Source: Ohtaekwangia sp035628875
Lineage (GTDB): Bacteria > Bacteroidota > Bacteroidia > Cytophagales > Cyclobacteriaceae
DNA length: 64,000 bases
Direction: 5' to 3'
Assembly: GCA_035628875.1 (NCBI GenBank)
Contig: DASPIZ010000151.1
Location: 46,262 to 110,261, forward strand
The stretch's first letter is position 1, and each line of letters opens with the position of its first letter. Positions 36,478 to 46,166 of this stretch are shown piece by piece. The translations under genes and the position numbers were made by a program. The notes under the pieces are model-generated. The model saw nothing but the letters and a program-made list of their open reading frames with translations, was not told the DNA's origin and searched no databases.

Positions 36478-39400
36478 ATGCTAAAGATTTTCATTGACAG
36501 ACCTGTATTATCTACAGTTGTCTCCATCGTCATACTTATTCTCGGGATATTGGGTCTTACCACCCTACCTGTAACACAATATCCGGATATAGCACCGCCC
36601 ACGGTTCAGGTAATGGCAAATTATCCTGGTGCAAACGCAGAGACCGTATTAGAAAGTGTGATCATTCCAATAGAGGAACAGATTAACGGTGTAGAAGGCA
36701 TGAGTTATATCACCTCCACCGCCAGTAATAATGGTAGTGCATCGATCCAGGTTTTTTTCAAACAAGGCATTGATCCCGATATCGCAGCAGTTAACGTTCA
36801 GAACAGGGTAGCCAGAGCCACGCCATTACTTCCGAGAGAGGTTACACAGGCAGGTGTATTAACACAAAAACAACAGACCAGTGCGTTGATGTTTTTTACT
36901 GTGTTATCAGAAAACAAAGAGTATGATGCAACTTTCATTCAGAATTACATCAATATCAATGTGATCCCGACGTTGAAGCGGATCAACGGTGTAGGTGATG
37001 TTAATGTATTTGGAGCAAAGACGTATGCCATGCGCATTTGGCTCCAGCCGGAAAAATTAGCAGCATATAATCTATTACCTTCCGATGTTACCGCAGCAAT
37101 AAACGAACAAAGTCTTGAAGCTGCAGCAGGATCATTGGGACAAAATAATGCACAGGCATTCGAATATGTCATTAAGTATGGCGGGCGATATAATAATGAA
37201 TCCGAATACGAAGATATTATCATCAAAGCCCTGGGTAATGGCCAGTATCTGCGGTTAAAAGATGTGGCCAAGGTGGAACTCGATGCAGAGGGATATTCTG
37301 TTATATCATACACAAATAATAATCCTGGCGTGAGTATGGGGGTATACCAGACACCAGGTTCAAACGCACAGGAGATCATTGAGAACATCCATGCACAGCT
37401 TGACGAGTTAAAGAAAGATTTCCCGAGAGGATTGTCTGTGATGGTGAACTTTGATACCAATGAATTTTTAAACGCATCCATTGAAAAAGTAGTCACCACT
37501 TTGATTGAGGCTTTCTTGTTGGTATTTGTGGTGGTTTTTATTTTCCTTCAGGATTTCCGATCAACCCTAATCCCTGCGATTGCAGTACCGGTTTCCATCA
37601 TCGGAACTTTCTTCTTCTTGAACTTATTTGGCTATTCAATCAACCTGCTTACGCTGTTTGCCCTTGTACTTGCCATTGGTATCGTGGTGGATGATGCGAT
37701 TGTTGTTGTCGAAGCCGTTCATGCGAAACTCGAAGAAGGTGCTAAGAGCGCATTAAAGGCAACACACAGTGCCATGGAAGAAATTACAGGTGCGATCATT
37801 TCCATTACACTCGTTATGGCGGCGGTGTTTATTCCCGTGACTTTCATTACCGGTCCAACGGGTGTTTTTTATGAACAGTTTGGTGTTACGCTGATGGTTG
37901 CCATCGCAATTTCAGCCGTGAATGCACTTACACTGAGCCCTGCATTGTGTGCTTTGTTTCTTAAGTCACATCATGAAGGGAAACAAGAAAAGAAAGGATT
38001 TCTGAAACGTTTCTTTACCTCTTTCAATATTGCCTTTGAAGTAACGACAAAAAAATACACAAAGTCACTTTCATTTTTGTACAAACACAAATGGATCACA
38101 GCTGTAGTTCTAATCGCGGCTATAGGTGGAATCGCCTGGGCTTCTAAAACCACACCAACGGGTTTTGTTCCAACAGAAGACAGGGGAATGATCTTTGCGA
38201 ACATTGAACTTCCTCCCGGCGCTTCGTTAGACCGTACGGTGGCTGTAACACAAGAACTGTTTGATAAGATTAAACAAATACCTGGTTTTGAAGGTGGTTC
38301 ATTGGTAAATGGATACAGCCTCATCGGCGGAGCCGGAAGCAACTACGGTCTTGGCTTCCTTAAGTTGAAACCATGGAGTGAACGTAAAGATGAATCGATG
38401 TCTGCAGATGCAATCATCGCACAAATGTTCGCGGCCGCGGCAACAATACCGGATGCGAATATTCTATTCTTCGCACCGCCAAGCGTCCCGGGCTTTGGTT
38501 TGTCATCCGGATTTGAGTTGAAGGTTTTAGACCGTTTAGGCGGAAACTTTACCGACCTGGATCAGGTGACACAAAACTATCTGATGCAGTTGATGCAGCG
38601 ACCTGAAATACTCTATGCGCAGAGTTCGTTCAACACCAAATATCCGCAATACGAAATCAACCTGAATGTTCCGAAAGCCAAAGAAGCTGGCGTATCCATC
38701 AGTAGTATTTTTGCAACGTTGCAGGGATACATCGGTGGAATCTATGCCGCAGATTTTTCACGCTTCGGAAAACAGTATCGCGTTTATGTACAGGCTTTAC
38801 CTGAGGATAGGGCAGCCGTTGGCGATCTGAATGCTTTATTTGTTCGTAATGGCAACGGTGAAATGGCGCCGATAACGGAATTTGTCGAATTAAAAAGAGT
38901 ATATGGACCGCAATCGGTTACACGGTTTAACCTGTTTAACTCGGCAAGTGTAAACGGTGCTGCGGCTCCTGGATATTCTTCTGGTGATGCGATTGCAGCA
39001 GTCCAGGAAGTGAGTGCCAACGCATTGCCGGCAAATTACACGATCGATTTCTCTGGTTTAACAAGGGAAGAAATTGCGGCAGGTAATCAAACTACTTTCA
39101 TCATTATCTTGAGTATCCTGTTTGTTTATTTTATTCTGGCAGCGCAATACGAAAGTTATTTGATACCGCTTGCGGTATTGCTATCGCTACCGATAGGTAT
39201 AATGGGTGCGTATGTAACAACTAAATTAACCGGGCTCCAGGCTAACATTTATTTCCAGATTGCCCTGATCATGCTCCTGGGTTTATTGGCTAAGAATGCC
39301 ATTCTGATTGTAGAGTTTGCGATGCAACGACGGAAAGCGGGTCTCTCTATTGTCGACGCCGCACTGGAAGGTGCAAGGGTAAGGCTCAGACCAATTCTCA

Positions 39401-39612
39401 TGACTTCATTTGCTTTTATTATTGGTTTGCTCCCGTTGGTTTTTTCCGGAGGCATCGGGGCAGCAGGAAATAGATCGATCGGTACAGGAGCCGTTGGCGG
39501 TCTTCTGATCGGAACAATCCTCGGTGTATTTGTGATACCGATATTGTACATCTTGTTCCAATGGTTACAGGAAAAAGTAAGTAGAAAAAAATCACCTGAT
39601 GCCGGAGTTTAG
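36478..39612 (+). CDS. RND multidrug efflux pump, HAE1 (AcrB) family
   Basis: A full-length 1044-residue proton-driven inner-membrane transporter with twelve expected helices and two large periplasmic loops. The start MLKIFIDRPVLSTVVSIVIL is typical of the HAE1 group. The paired Asp of the proton relay are in VDDAIVVVE (about 405-406), and GLTTLPVTQYPDIAPPTVQV marks the first porter loop. The second half has the matching AKNAILIVEFAMQ helix. It exports hydrophobic or amphiphilic compounds; substrates cannot be read from sequence. No frameshift or missing motif seen. Confidence 0.95.
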   Translation: MLKIFIDRPVLSTVVSIVILILGILGLTTLPVTQYPDIAPPTVQVMANYPGANAETVLESVIIPIEEQINGVEGMSYITSTASNNGSASIQVFFKQGIDPDIAAVNVQNRVARATPLLPREVTQAGVLTQKQQTSALMFFTVLSENKEYDATFIQNYININVIPTLKRINGVGDVNVFGAKTYAMRIWLQPEKLAAYNLLPSDVTAAINEQSLEAAAGSLGQNNAQAFEYVIKYGGRYNNESEYEDIIIKALGNGQYLRLKDVAKVELDAEGYSVISYTNNNPGVSMGVYQTPGSNAQEIIENIHAQLDELKKDFPRGLSVMVNFDTNEFLNASIEKVVTTLIEAFLLVFVVVFIFLQDFRSTLIPAIAVPVSIIGTFFFLNLFGYSINLLTLFALVLAIGIVVDDAIVVVEAVHAKLEEGAKSALKATHSAMEEITGAIISITLVMAAVFIPVTFITGPTGVFYEQFGVTLMVAIAISAVNALTLSPALCALFLKSHHEGKQEKKGFLKRFFTSFNIAFEVTTKKYTKSLSFLYKHKWITAVVLIAAIGGIAWASKTTPTGFVPTEDRGMIFANIELPPGASLDRTVAVTQELFDKIKQIPGFEGGSLVNGYSLIGGAGSNYGLGFLKLKPWSERKDESMSADAIIAQMFAAAATIPDANILFFAPPSVPGFGLSSGFELKVLDRLGGNFTDLDQVTQNYLMQLMQRPEILYAQSSFNTKYPQYEINLNVPKAKEAGVSISSIFATLQGYIGGIYAADFSRFGKQYRVYVQALPEDRAAVGDLNALFVRNGNGEMAPITEFVELKRVYGPQSVTRFNLFNSASVNGAAAPGYSSGDAIAAVQEVSANALPANYTIDFSGLTREEIAAGNQTTFIIILSILFVYFILAAQYESYLIPLAVLLSLPIGIMGAYVTTKLTGLQANIYFQIALIMLLGLLAKNAILIVEFAMQRRKAGLSIVDAALEGARVRLRPILMTSFAFIIGLLPLVFSGGIGAAGNRSIGTGAVGGLLIGTILGVFVIPILYILFQWLQEKVSRKKSPDAGV

Positions 39613-39636
39613 TTATTCAAAGTAAGAAAGTTAAAA

Positions 39637-41043
39637 ATGAAAAAGAACAAGATATTCAAGTTTGCAGTTATTCCATTAATACTCATCACACTGCAATCAT
39701 GTTTTGTAGCGAAGAATTATTCAAGACCTGAAGTGGTTCAACAATCCAATTACCGAATGGATACAACTGTGCAGGATAGTACTACGCTGGCGGATCTTTC
39801 CTGGAGAGAATTATTCACCGATAGCTTACTCGCTTCGTACATTGAGCGTGGCCTTAAAAACAATACGGATATCCGGATTGCAATGCAACAGGTCATCACT
39901 GCAAACGCATACTACAATCAGGGAAAAGCAGGTTACCTCCCTACCCTCAATGCAGCGGGAAGAGTGAACTATCAGAAGTTATCCAAGAACAGCCAGTTTG
40001 GATCATTTTTCAGTGGCTCCATAACACAATATGAACTCTCTGGTGTACTTTCGTGGGAAGCAGATATCTGGGGAAAAATCAGAAGTAACAAAAGAGCAGC
40101 GCAGGCTTCCTACTTACAATCCGTGGCAGCACATCAGGCGGTATCAACACAACTGATTGCAAACATCGCTTCTGTTTATTTTCAGCTTATCGCTTTCGAT
40201 GAACAGTTGCGCATCGCTGAACAGACTGTCGAATATCGTGAAAGCAGTCTTGAAACTACCAAAGCGTTGAAAGATGCCGGTAATGTTACAGAAGTTGGTG
40301 TTAAACAAACAGAGGCACAACTTCATTCTGCAAGAGCTCTGGTGGTTGAAACGCAGCAGAACATCAAGCTGTTGGAAAATACAATGTCGATATTACTTGG
40401 CGAAGAGCCCGGAGAAATTCAACGCAACAGTATAAACCAGCAGCAAATTGCTGAGGTAGATTTAAAAGTTGGATTCCCCGTACAACTGCTCCGCAAAAGA
40501 CCAGATGTTATTGCAAGCGAATACAATCTCGTGAATGCCTTTGAATTAACGAACGTAGCAAAGAGTAACTTCTACCCTTCTCTTACCATCACTTCAGCCA
40601 CGGCGGGAATACAAAGTTTGGAATTGGATAAACTCTTCAGTGTGAATTCAATTTTCGCTACGGTGGTTGGTGGCATTACGCAACCGATTTTAAATGGACG
40701 GCGCATAAGAACGCAATACGAAGTTGCCAAATCACAGCAGGAAATTGCTTACCTTAATTTCAGGCAATCCATTTTGAATGCCAGCAGAGAAGTGTCGGAT
40801 GCCCTATACACTTTTGAAGCTTCGGAGGAAAGAATTGATTTAAAAACCCTGGAGCTACAAGCCTATGATACCGCTGTTGTCTACTCAGAAGAGTTATTAA
40901 ACAACGGCCTCGTAAATTATCTTGAAGTAATCACTGCGCGACAAAGCGCATTGAATGCACAACTCGCACTGATCAATGCCCGCTTTAACCGTTTGAACGC
41001 AGTAGTGGATCTGTACAAAGCACTTGGTGGCGGCTGGGAATAA
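39637..41043 (+). CDS. TolC/NodT-type outer-membrane efflux lipoprotein
   Basis: A 468-residue outer-membrane factor with lipobox LQSC (Cys22), followed by the NodT-family opening FVAKNYSRPEV. Two repeats of the long alpha-helical coiled region alternate with short barrel strands (SWEADIWGKIRSNKRAAQAS in the first, QPILNGRRIRTQYEVAK in the second). It forms the exit duct for the RND pump encoded 24 bp upstream and ends the operon; a terminator hairpin follows at 41111-41138. Confidence 0.93.
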   Translation: MKKNKIFKFAVIPLILITLQSCFVAKNYSRPEVVQQSNYRMDTTVQDSTTLADLSWRELFTDSLLASYIERGLKNNTDIRIAMQQVITANAYYNQGKAGYLPTLNAAGRVNYQKLSKNSQFGSFFSGSITQYELSGVLSWEADIWGKIRSNKRAAQASYLQSVAAHQAVSTQLIANIASVYFQLIAFDEQLRIAEQTVEYRESSLETTKALKDAGNVTEVGVKQTEAQLHSARALVVETQQNIKLLENTMSILLGEEPGEIQRNSINQQQIAEVDLKVGFPVQLLRKRPDVIASEYNLVNAFELTNVAKSNFYPSLTITSATAGIQSLELDKLFSVNSIFATVVGGITQPILNGRRIRTQYEVAKSQQEIAYLNFRQSILNASREVSDALYTFEASEERIDLKTLELQAYDTAVVYSEELLNNGLVNYLEVITARQSALNAQLALINARFNRLNAVVDLYKALGGGWE

Positions 41044-41110
41044 TTTACTGGCTGGCGAATTTTTAAATCTTAGGAAATAACAATTTAAAGATTTGGTTTA
41101 TTAACGGGAT

Positions 41111-41138
41111 GGGCATGAATGCGGTAGTGTTCATGCCC
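41111..41138 (+). terminator. Terminator of the efflux operon
   Basis: GGGCATGAA (41111-41119) and TTCATGCCC (41130-41138) form a perfect 9-bp stem around a 10-base loop, followed by TCTGTTATTTAG. It also lies downstream of the convergent gene ending at 41225. Confidence 0.75.
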
Positions 41139-41224
41139 TCTGTTATTTAGCCGTTATAGTGGATTGCGGTCACGGATATTTTCTCTTCCCTTTCCGCTCT
41201 CAAACGCTAGACCGATTCCCACTT

Positions 41225-41644
41225 CTATAACCCAAGTATAGAGACACAATCGTTTTTCTCCAGGGTAACATCTAACCATTGCCTCAGTTCTGAAATCACT
41301 TCAACGACCTTACTTTTATTAGCAACTATCTGTTCATTCAATACACTATAATATTCATCTGAAAATGTTTCACCTGAAATTTTTTTATTGGAAGTGATCT
41401 CGATTTCAAGTTTTTTTAAATCAGCCAGAATACGACTTCCCTGTACCTTATCTATTTCCGAAAATGCAAAGTGATCATAGTGTTCGACATTTCGTTCAAA
41501 TATTTCTTCAACAAGTGCCATTGAATCCTCATCCAGGAATATGGCGTTGTCGTTCCAGCATGTTCCATTGTACTTTCCTGGCAAAAATTCGAAGTACGCA
41601 GTTCCTTCAAGTTCCGCCTTGTCTTTTATAATACGAAAATTCAT
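41225..41644 (-). CDS. Hypothetical cytoplasmic protein
   Basis: A 139-residue acidic protein without signal peptide or membrane helix. It opens MNFRIIKDKAELEG and contains the word GKYNGTCWNDNAIFLDEDS; the second half is mostly helical. I do not recognise the family. The composition and the single clean frame support a real gene. It stands 54 bp downstream of the broken PD40 gene on the same strand. Confidence 0.6.
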   Translation of the reverse strand: MNFRIIKDKAELEGTAYFEFLPGKYNGTCWNDNAIFLDEDSMALVEEIFERNVEHYDHFAFSEIDKVQGSRILADLKKLEIEITSNKKISGETFSDEYYSVLNEQIVANKSKVVEVISELRQWLDVTLEKNDCVSILGL

Positions 41645-41698
41645 TTTATGAAAGGTGATTCATTATGATTCCTTATAAACCAATTATCGAGATCCAAA

Positions 41699-42635
41699 TT
41701 ATCGCTCAATTTTAATCTTAACTTTATAGATTTTACTTAAGCCATTTCGATCCCCGGATACGTACTGTTTGAATTGTGTAATGTCGTCAAACTTCATTGG
41801 CGTTAATTCCTCTCTCCTACTGGTGAAGTATAAAACACCATTCTCTTCATCATAAAAAGGACAATATTCCATGTATTTTGTATTCACCGAAGTTCCTAAT
41901 TGTCTCGACGTACTCCAGTAACCGCCTTTATCCTTAAAAGAAATATACAAATCTCCACTGCCAACGCCGTCTTCACTATTGTACCTCGAATAGATCAGAA
42001 ATTCTTCGTTTCTTGACACAAATGAATTAAACTCATATCCCTCCGTGTTTATACTATCACCAAGTATTTCACGCCGTAAATAAGCACCTTCAACATATTT
42101 GCAAACGTAGATATCATCCTTTCCCTTTCCAGTAACCGCATCAGAAGTAAAGTACAAATTGTTATTCAAAGACAACGACGGATAAAATTCGTTATTATCT
42201 GAATTTCACAGGGCTCCCCATGTTAACCGGATCAGACCATTTTTCATTTTTGTTTTTTCTGACAACATACCAAATATCAAAATCCTTCCTGGGTTGAGTC
42301 GATCCATCCCTTGGCCTGTTCGAAGCAAAACACAATCTCATCTGGTCGGGAGAAAGGAAAGGCTCAAGGTCGGAATACTGATCGGCAAAAGAAATCAATT
42401 GCGGTTCATCCCATATGCCATTGCGTTTTTTCATGTAGGCAATGTGAGAAATCTCCTGGGACGGGCTTTGCACAGTAAAATAAACTTCAGTCGTGTCATT
42501 GGAAATACAAAAATCCCTGACGTTGATAAATTGATTCAAACTTTCGAATGCAAGTTCAACCTGCGAATCAATCTGACTATAAGCATTCATAGAAAAAAAC
42601 GCAGATAGCAGTATTATCCTTATTATGCGGAACAT
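41699..42635 (-). pseudogene. Secreted PD40/WD40-like propeller protein, frameshifted
   Basis: The N-terminal frame (42635 to 42195) starts MFRIIRIILLSAFFSM with a signal ending AYSQ. It has propeller blades such as FLSPDQMRLCFASNRPRDG and stops after NMGSPVKFR. The second frame (to 41699) goes on with LNNNLYFTSDAVTGKGKDD and YCPFYDEENGVLYFTSRRE. Removing one A of the AAA at 42204-42206 (minus strand GTGAAATTC) joins them as PVNSDNNEFYPSLS, so the gene was one protein of about 311 residues. It is either a young pseudogene or an assembly error in a short A-run. Such PD40 proteins are secreted beta-propellers of unknown ligand. Confidence 0.75.
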
Positions 42636-42770
42636 ATTAAACTAATTACAAATTGCAGATATTCCCTGGTTTCTCATGCTAAATAGAACAAATACATTTT
42701 ATTGCAAGTTATAAATATAACACGCTTTGTTACTGGTAAGTCGGTGAACCAACAGAAAATAGTTTTTAAT

Positions 42771-43523
42771 TTATTCTTCCTCCTGTATCAGTTGCTCATA
42801 ATAGGCAAATGCGCTCATCAAATCTTCGCGTTCAGTTAATTTTAATTTGTTTGCCTTCACAAAGGTCCTGACGTGCTTCCATTTTATTCCCATGTATTTT
42901 ATCATCACCCCTGCAAATAAAACAGGCTTGACCTTCCGGTGAATCAGAGGCTTTGACCCGACCAGCTCTGTATCGGTTGTTTGTAGTACCAGTCCTACTT
43001 CTCCGTCAGTACCAGCCACACATATTTGTTCCGTAAGATCATATCCAATGTTAACAATTTTGGGATTATAAAAATCGCCCACATTCCGGAGTGCGGGGTC
43101 GGCCGGAAATCTTCTGGATAATACAGCAAAGTCCCGGAACTCCATAACAATCTCAAAAAGCAAGCTTCCCTCCCAACCTGAATCGGTTGCTTTAAGGTTA
43201 AAGGTTGCAAATTTCCTGTAAGTCGATTTTTGTGTATCAAAAAACTCCATCTGCAAGATCCGCTTATCCGTAAAGGAGCGTTCATCGTCCTCTTGACTGG
43301 CCTTAAACTTGATCAGCCCAAGTTTGTCATTGTATTGAACATAACCTTTCAGTGATGTTAAGTCGTTGAGCGTGATCTCTCCGTCAAACCATATCCCATG
43401 GACACCCAGATCATTAAATTGCGCTACGGCGTAACGTTGTGAGCCCAGAAATAAAATTGCGAACAATACATGAAGCTGAACAAAACGGTTTAAGCGGAAG
43501 ATTGAGACAAGAGGGTATAGCAT
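42771..43523 (-). CDS. Hypothetical secreted protein
   Basis: A 250-residue protein with a hydrophobic leader (FVQLHVLFAILFLG) cleaved near YAVAQ (residue 35). The body contains GIWFDGEITLNDLTSLKGYV and KLGLIKFKASQEDDERSF, which resembles the beta-rich start of several unnamed Bacteroidota exported proteins. The last 60 residues are basic and helical. I do not recognise a family or active site. It stands alone between the broken PD40 gene and the luciferase-like gene. Confidence 0.65.
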   Translation of the reverse strand: MLYPLVSIFRLNRFVQLHVLFAILFLGSQRYAVAQFNDLGVHGIWFDGEITLNDLTSLKGYVQYNDKLGLIKFKASQEDDERSFTDKRILQMEFFDTQKSTYRKFATFNLKATDSGWEGSLLFEIVMEFRDFAVLSRRFPADPALRNVGDFYNPKIVNIGYDLTEQICVAGTDGEVGLVLQTTDTELVGSKPLIHRKVKPVLFAGVMIKYMGIKWKHVRTFVKANKLKLTEREDLMSAFAYYEQLIQEEE

Positions 43524-43636
43524 TGTGGTTTAGTATGTTGCAAATATCCGTTTTTTTTTTAAAACCACATTAATATAGGAACGTCAATATCAGGAACTAC
43601 ATTGCCTAAAAAACCATACTGAAAAGATCTTTCATT

Positions 43637-43680
43637 AAAAAGCCTTCCTCACAATATCTTATTATGAAGAAGGCCTTTTA
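43637..43680 (-). terminator. Terminator of the luciferase-like gene
   Basis: On the minus strand AAAAGGCCTTCTTCA pairs with TGAGGAAGGCTTTTT with one or two mismatches, and the T-rich end follows. It lies 39 bp after the stop codon of the oxidoreductase gene. Confidence 0.65.
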
Positions 43681-43718
43681 GAGGTCGGTTATTTTGTATA
43701 AATCTCCTGGCGTATAAA

Positions 43719-44729
43719 TTATGTCGTCTTGAACAGCGACGCTGTAAGTTCCAGTGAACGGATCTTTGCATGAATATCGTACATGTATGTGGTAACCATA
43801 AGCTCATCAACACCAGTGTTCTGAATAAATGATTGTAATTCGGAGGAGATTGTTTCTGTGTTGCCAATAAAAGAATAGTAGAGCATTTGGTTTACGGCAG
43901 CGCGTTCATCAGCATTCCACAATAGATCCATGTCATGTACAGGTGGTGGCAGCGGTTTTCTGTTATTCCGAATTAATCCCAGTATTAGCTGGTGCAAAGA
44001 GGTTGCCTGGAACTGCGCTTCTTCATCGCTATCAGCAGCAATGATATTTACACAGGCCATCGAATGAGGCTCGTTAAGAAATTGCGAAGGCTTGAAGGTT
44101 GAATGATATATCTGAAGTGCCGGAAATAGCTGCGCCGGTGCAAAATGCGAAGCAAAAGCAAAGGGCAATCCTAATTTACCCGCGAGTTGTGCACTGAACG
44201 TACTGGAACCCAGGATCCATACCGGTACATTTGTTCCTACACCAGGAATGGCTTTCACCTTACCTTGTTTATCTTCAGGTCCCAGGTATTGAAGTAGCTC
44301 AACGACATCATTGGGAAATGCATCCACATCGCTGTGCAAATTTCTCCTTAATGCATAGGCTGTAGCCTGATCAGTTCCAGGTGCACGACCTAACCCAAGG
44401 TCAATACGACCGGGGTACAATGACTCAAGCGTTCCAAATTGTTCGGCGATAACCAGCGGTGCATGGTTGGGAAGCATAATGCCACCAGAACCTACGCGGA
44501 TCGTTGAAGTTCCTTGAGCAATGTGACCGATTAGAAGAGCCGTTGCTGCCGAGGCCACACTCTCCATGTTGTGATGCTCTGCAAACCAGTAACGCTTATA
44601 GCCAAGTTTCTCCGCATGCTGTGCTGAGATGAGACTTCTTTTAAACGCCTCCCCGATTGAATGATCTCCCTGGATAGTATTTGCAAGATCGAGAATGGAT
44701 ACCGGAATGTCTTTAAGATTCTTATGCAT
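43719..44729 (-). CDS. LLM-class flavin-dependent oxidoreductase
   Basis: A 336-residue luciferase-like monooxygenase. The start (IPVSILDLANTIQGDHS), YWFAEHHNM, VGSGGIMLPNHAP, the turn ESLYPGRIDLGLGRAPGTD and the late VDELMVTTYMYD are the hallmarks of the single-subunit LLM group. Such proteins use FMNH2, FAD or F420 to oxidise small molecules; the substrate is unknown for nearly all of them. It is monocistronic with its own terminator. I see no bacterial luciferase partner. Confidence 0.92.
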   Translation of the reverse strand: MHKNLKDIPVSILDLANTIQGDHSIGEAFKRSLISAQHAEKLGYKRYWFAEHHNMESVASAATALLIGHIAQGTSTIRVGSGGIMLPNHAPLVIAEQFGTLESLYPGRIDLGLGRAPGTDQATAYALRRNLHSDVDAFPNDVVELLQYLGPEDKQGKVKAIPGVGTNVPVWILGSSTFSAQLAGKLGLPFAFASHFAPAQLFPALQIYHSTFKPSQFLNEPHSMACVNIIAADSDEEAQFQATSLHQLILGLIRNNRKPLPPPVHDMDLLWNADERAAVNQMLYYSFIGNTETISSELQSFIQNTGVDELMVTTYMYDIHAKIRSLELTASLFKTT

Positions 44730-44985
44730 GTCAGTTTGTTAAGTTGCTTATCCAACACAGCCGGTTGCGGGTAAGTTCAATTCACTATAAAAAATCCGGA
44801 TAACGAGTAAGACCGGCACCATATGTAAATATTTTCGTCAGATAGAAAAAGTTTTTTATTTGTACATTTATTAGATGTAAACCATAAAAAGTTTTAACCA
44901 GCAAGTCGATCCAAATGGTGGTTAAGCTGACGTACATCAGTCGAACAATATGGAGAAAAAATGCTTTCCGAGAAACATCACTATC

Positions 44986-45432
44986 ATGATAAAAAACAAC
45001 AGTACAGCACTTCAACAATTAGATAAGTTTGTCGGACAATGGAATACCACAGGTAAAATTCTTCCCACTGCAACTACACTCGAAATCAAAATAAGTGGTA
45101 CAGACACTTACGAATGGTTACCCGGTAAATATTTTTTATTACATAAAGCAAATGTCTTAATGGGTGACGAAAAAATCGAAACGTTTGAAATAATTGGCTT
45201 TGACATTGAAAAAAACATCTACACAATGCAACACTACGACAGCCAGGGAAACTCAGGTTTCATGTCTGCAACTCACATCGGTAATAACTGGACACTTCAG
45301 GGAGACTCACTTAAGTTTACCGGCGGATTTAAAAGCGATCACAAAGAATTTTCAGGAAGATGGGAGCAACTAAATCCCAACGGATCATGGGCCGATTTTA
45401 TGGATATCAACCTGAATCGTGTTAATCCTTAA
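44986..45432 (+). CDS. DUF1579-like protein
   Basis: About 148 residues. The opening ALQQLDKFVGQWNTTG is the DUF1579 signature (a small beta-barrel family of unknown function), followed by TYEWLPGKYFLLHKANV and MQHYDSQGNSGFM. There is no signal peptide, so it is cytoplasmic. I start at the ATG at 44986 because relatives begin just before the signature; an in-frame ATG at 44950 would add 12 residues. Related proteins often sit beside regulators of stress or detoxification, but here the neighbours give no clear clue. Confidence 0.75.
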   Translation: MIKNNSTALQQLDKFVGQWNTTGKILPTATTLEIKISGTDTYEWLPGKYFLLHKANVLMGDEKIETFEIIGFDIEKNIYTMQHYDSQGNSGFMSATHIGNNWTLQGDSLKFTGGFKSDHKEFSGRWEQLNPNGSWADFMDINLNRVNP

Positions 45433-45440
45433 ATTTTATT

Positions 45441-45508
45441 ATCCTTCAATCCTGCTAATCCTTCAATCCTGCTAATCCTTCAATCCCGCTAATCCTTCAA
45501 TCCTGCTA
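45441..45508. repeat. Four tandem copies of a 17-bp unit
   Basis: The unit ATCCTTCAATCCTGCTA repeats four times in a row; the third copy has one change (CCCG for CCTG). ATCCTGATCC follows. The right end overlaps the last codons of the convergent GxxExxY gene, so its C-terminus (GSGLAGLKD) is encoded by this repeat. The words are related to the palindromes at 45975 and 47985. Confidence 0.85.
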
Positions 45509-45902
45509 ATCCTGATCCATACCGATTATTAAAAACAAGCTTATACTCCAAACTCCGCGCCCCGAAATTAATAAGCAATCCTTTAGGAAAATTATACGCT
45601 ACAACATAATTCTTAGCCTGGGCAAGATGCGCATCTTCTAATCTTATTACGGCTTTCAATTCGACAACAATTCTATCAGCCACAATAAAGTCCGCCCGCC
45701 GGGTCCCAACATGAGTGCCATTGTAAAAAATTGGTGTCTCCTTTTCTCTTTCAAAAGAAAGCCCCTCTGCCTTCAATTCCAGATTAAGACAACGTTGATA
45801 AATCACTTCCTGGAAACCATTTCCCAAAGTGTTATGGATACGCATGGCACAACCAATAATCTGATAGGTTACCCCATCATTACGATCTTCATGACTTAAC
45901 AT
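45489..45902 (-). CDS. GxxExxY protein
   Basis: A 137-residue protein of the GxxExxY family: YQIIGCAMRIHNTLGNGFQEVIY contains the name motif as GFQEVIY. Later parts, RRADFIVADRIVVELKAV and AQAKNYVVAYNFPKGLLINF, have the Asp-x(n)-Glu-x-Lys layout of PD-(D/E)XK nuclease-like folds. No activity has been established that I know of, so nuclease is only an inference. The gene begins at ATG 45902 and ends inside a 17-bp tandem repeat. It is flanked on the other side by a large palindrome made of related words; that association suggests a repeat-linked unit. Confidence 0.88.
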   Translation of the reverse strand: MLSHEDRNDGVTYQIIGCAMRIHNTLGNGFQEVIYQRCLNLELKAEGLSFEREKETPIFYNGTHVGTRRADFIVADRIVVELKAVIRLEDAHLAQAKNYVVAYNFPKGLLINFGARSLEYKLVFNNRYGSGLAGLKD

Positions 45903-45974
45903 AATAACGGTTTAATTATAGACACAACATACTCCTTGTAAACTTAAGTAATGCTCCAAAAAAAAACCAATCCC

Positions 45975-46077
45975 GGATCAGGATTTTAAGGATGTGCAGG
46001 ATTGTCAGGATTTCAGGTATGATAGCGTTGCTTTCATACCATCCTGTTCATCCTGCACATCCTTAAAATCCTGATCC
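45975..46077. repeat. Large palindrome, 27-bp perfect arms
   Basis: The left arm 45975-46001 (begins GGATCAGGATTTTAAGGATG) is the exact inverse complement of the right arm 46051-46077. A second inner stem GGTATGA...TCATACC (46016-46022 and 46033-46039) sits in between. The whole could form a long hairpin or cruciform. It lies between the GxxExxY gene and the start of the TPP-enzyme gene (89 bp before its ATG), and its arms share words with the palindrome at 47985-48063 after that gene. Confidence 0.85.
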
Positions 46078-46166
46078 ATGGTATATAAATTGAGTATCCC
46101 CTTGACGTGACGCCCCGGTTTTTCCTGTGGCTCACCAAATGAAAGAACACCACGAAAGCAACCAAT

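Noticed and set aside
45441..45508. The 17-bp tandem repeat as a CRISPR array
   Set aside because: There are no unique spacers between the copies; they abut directly and no cas genes are present.
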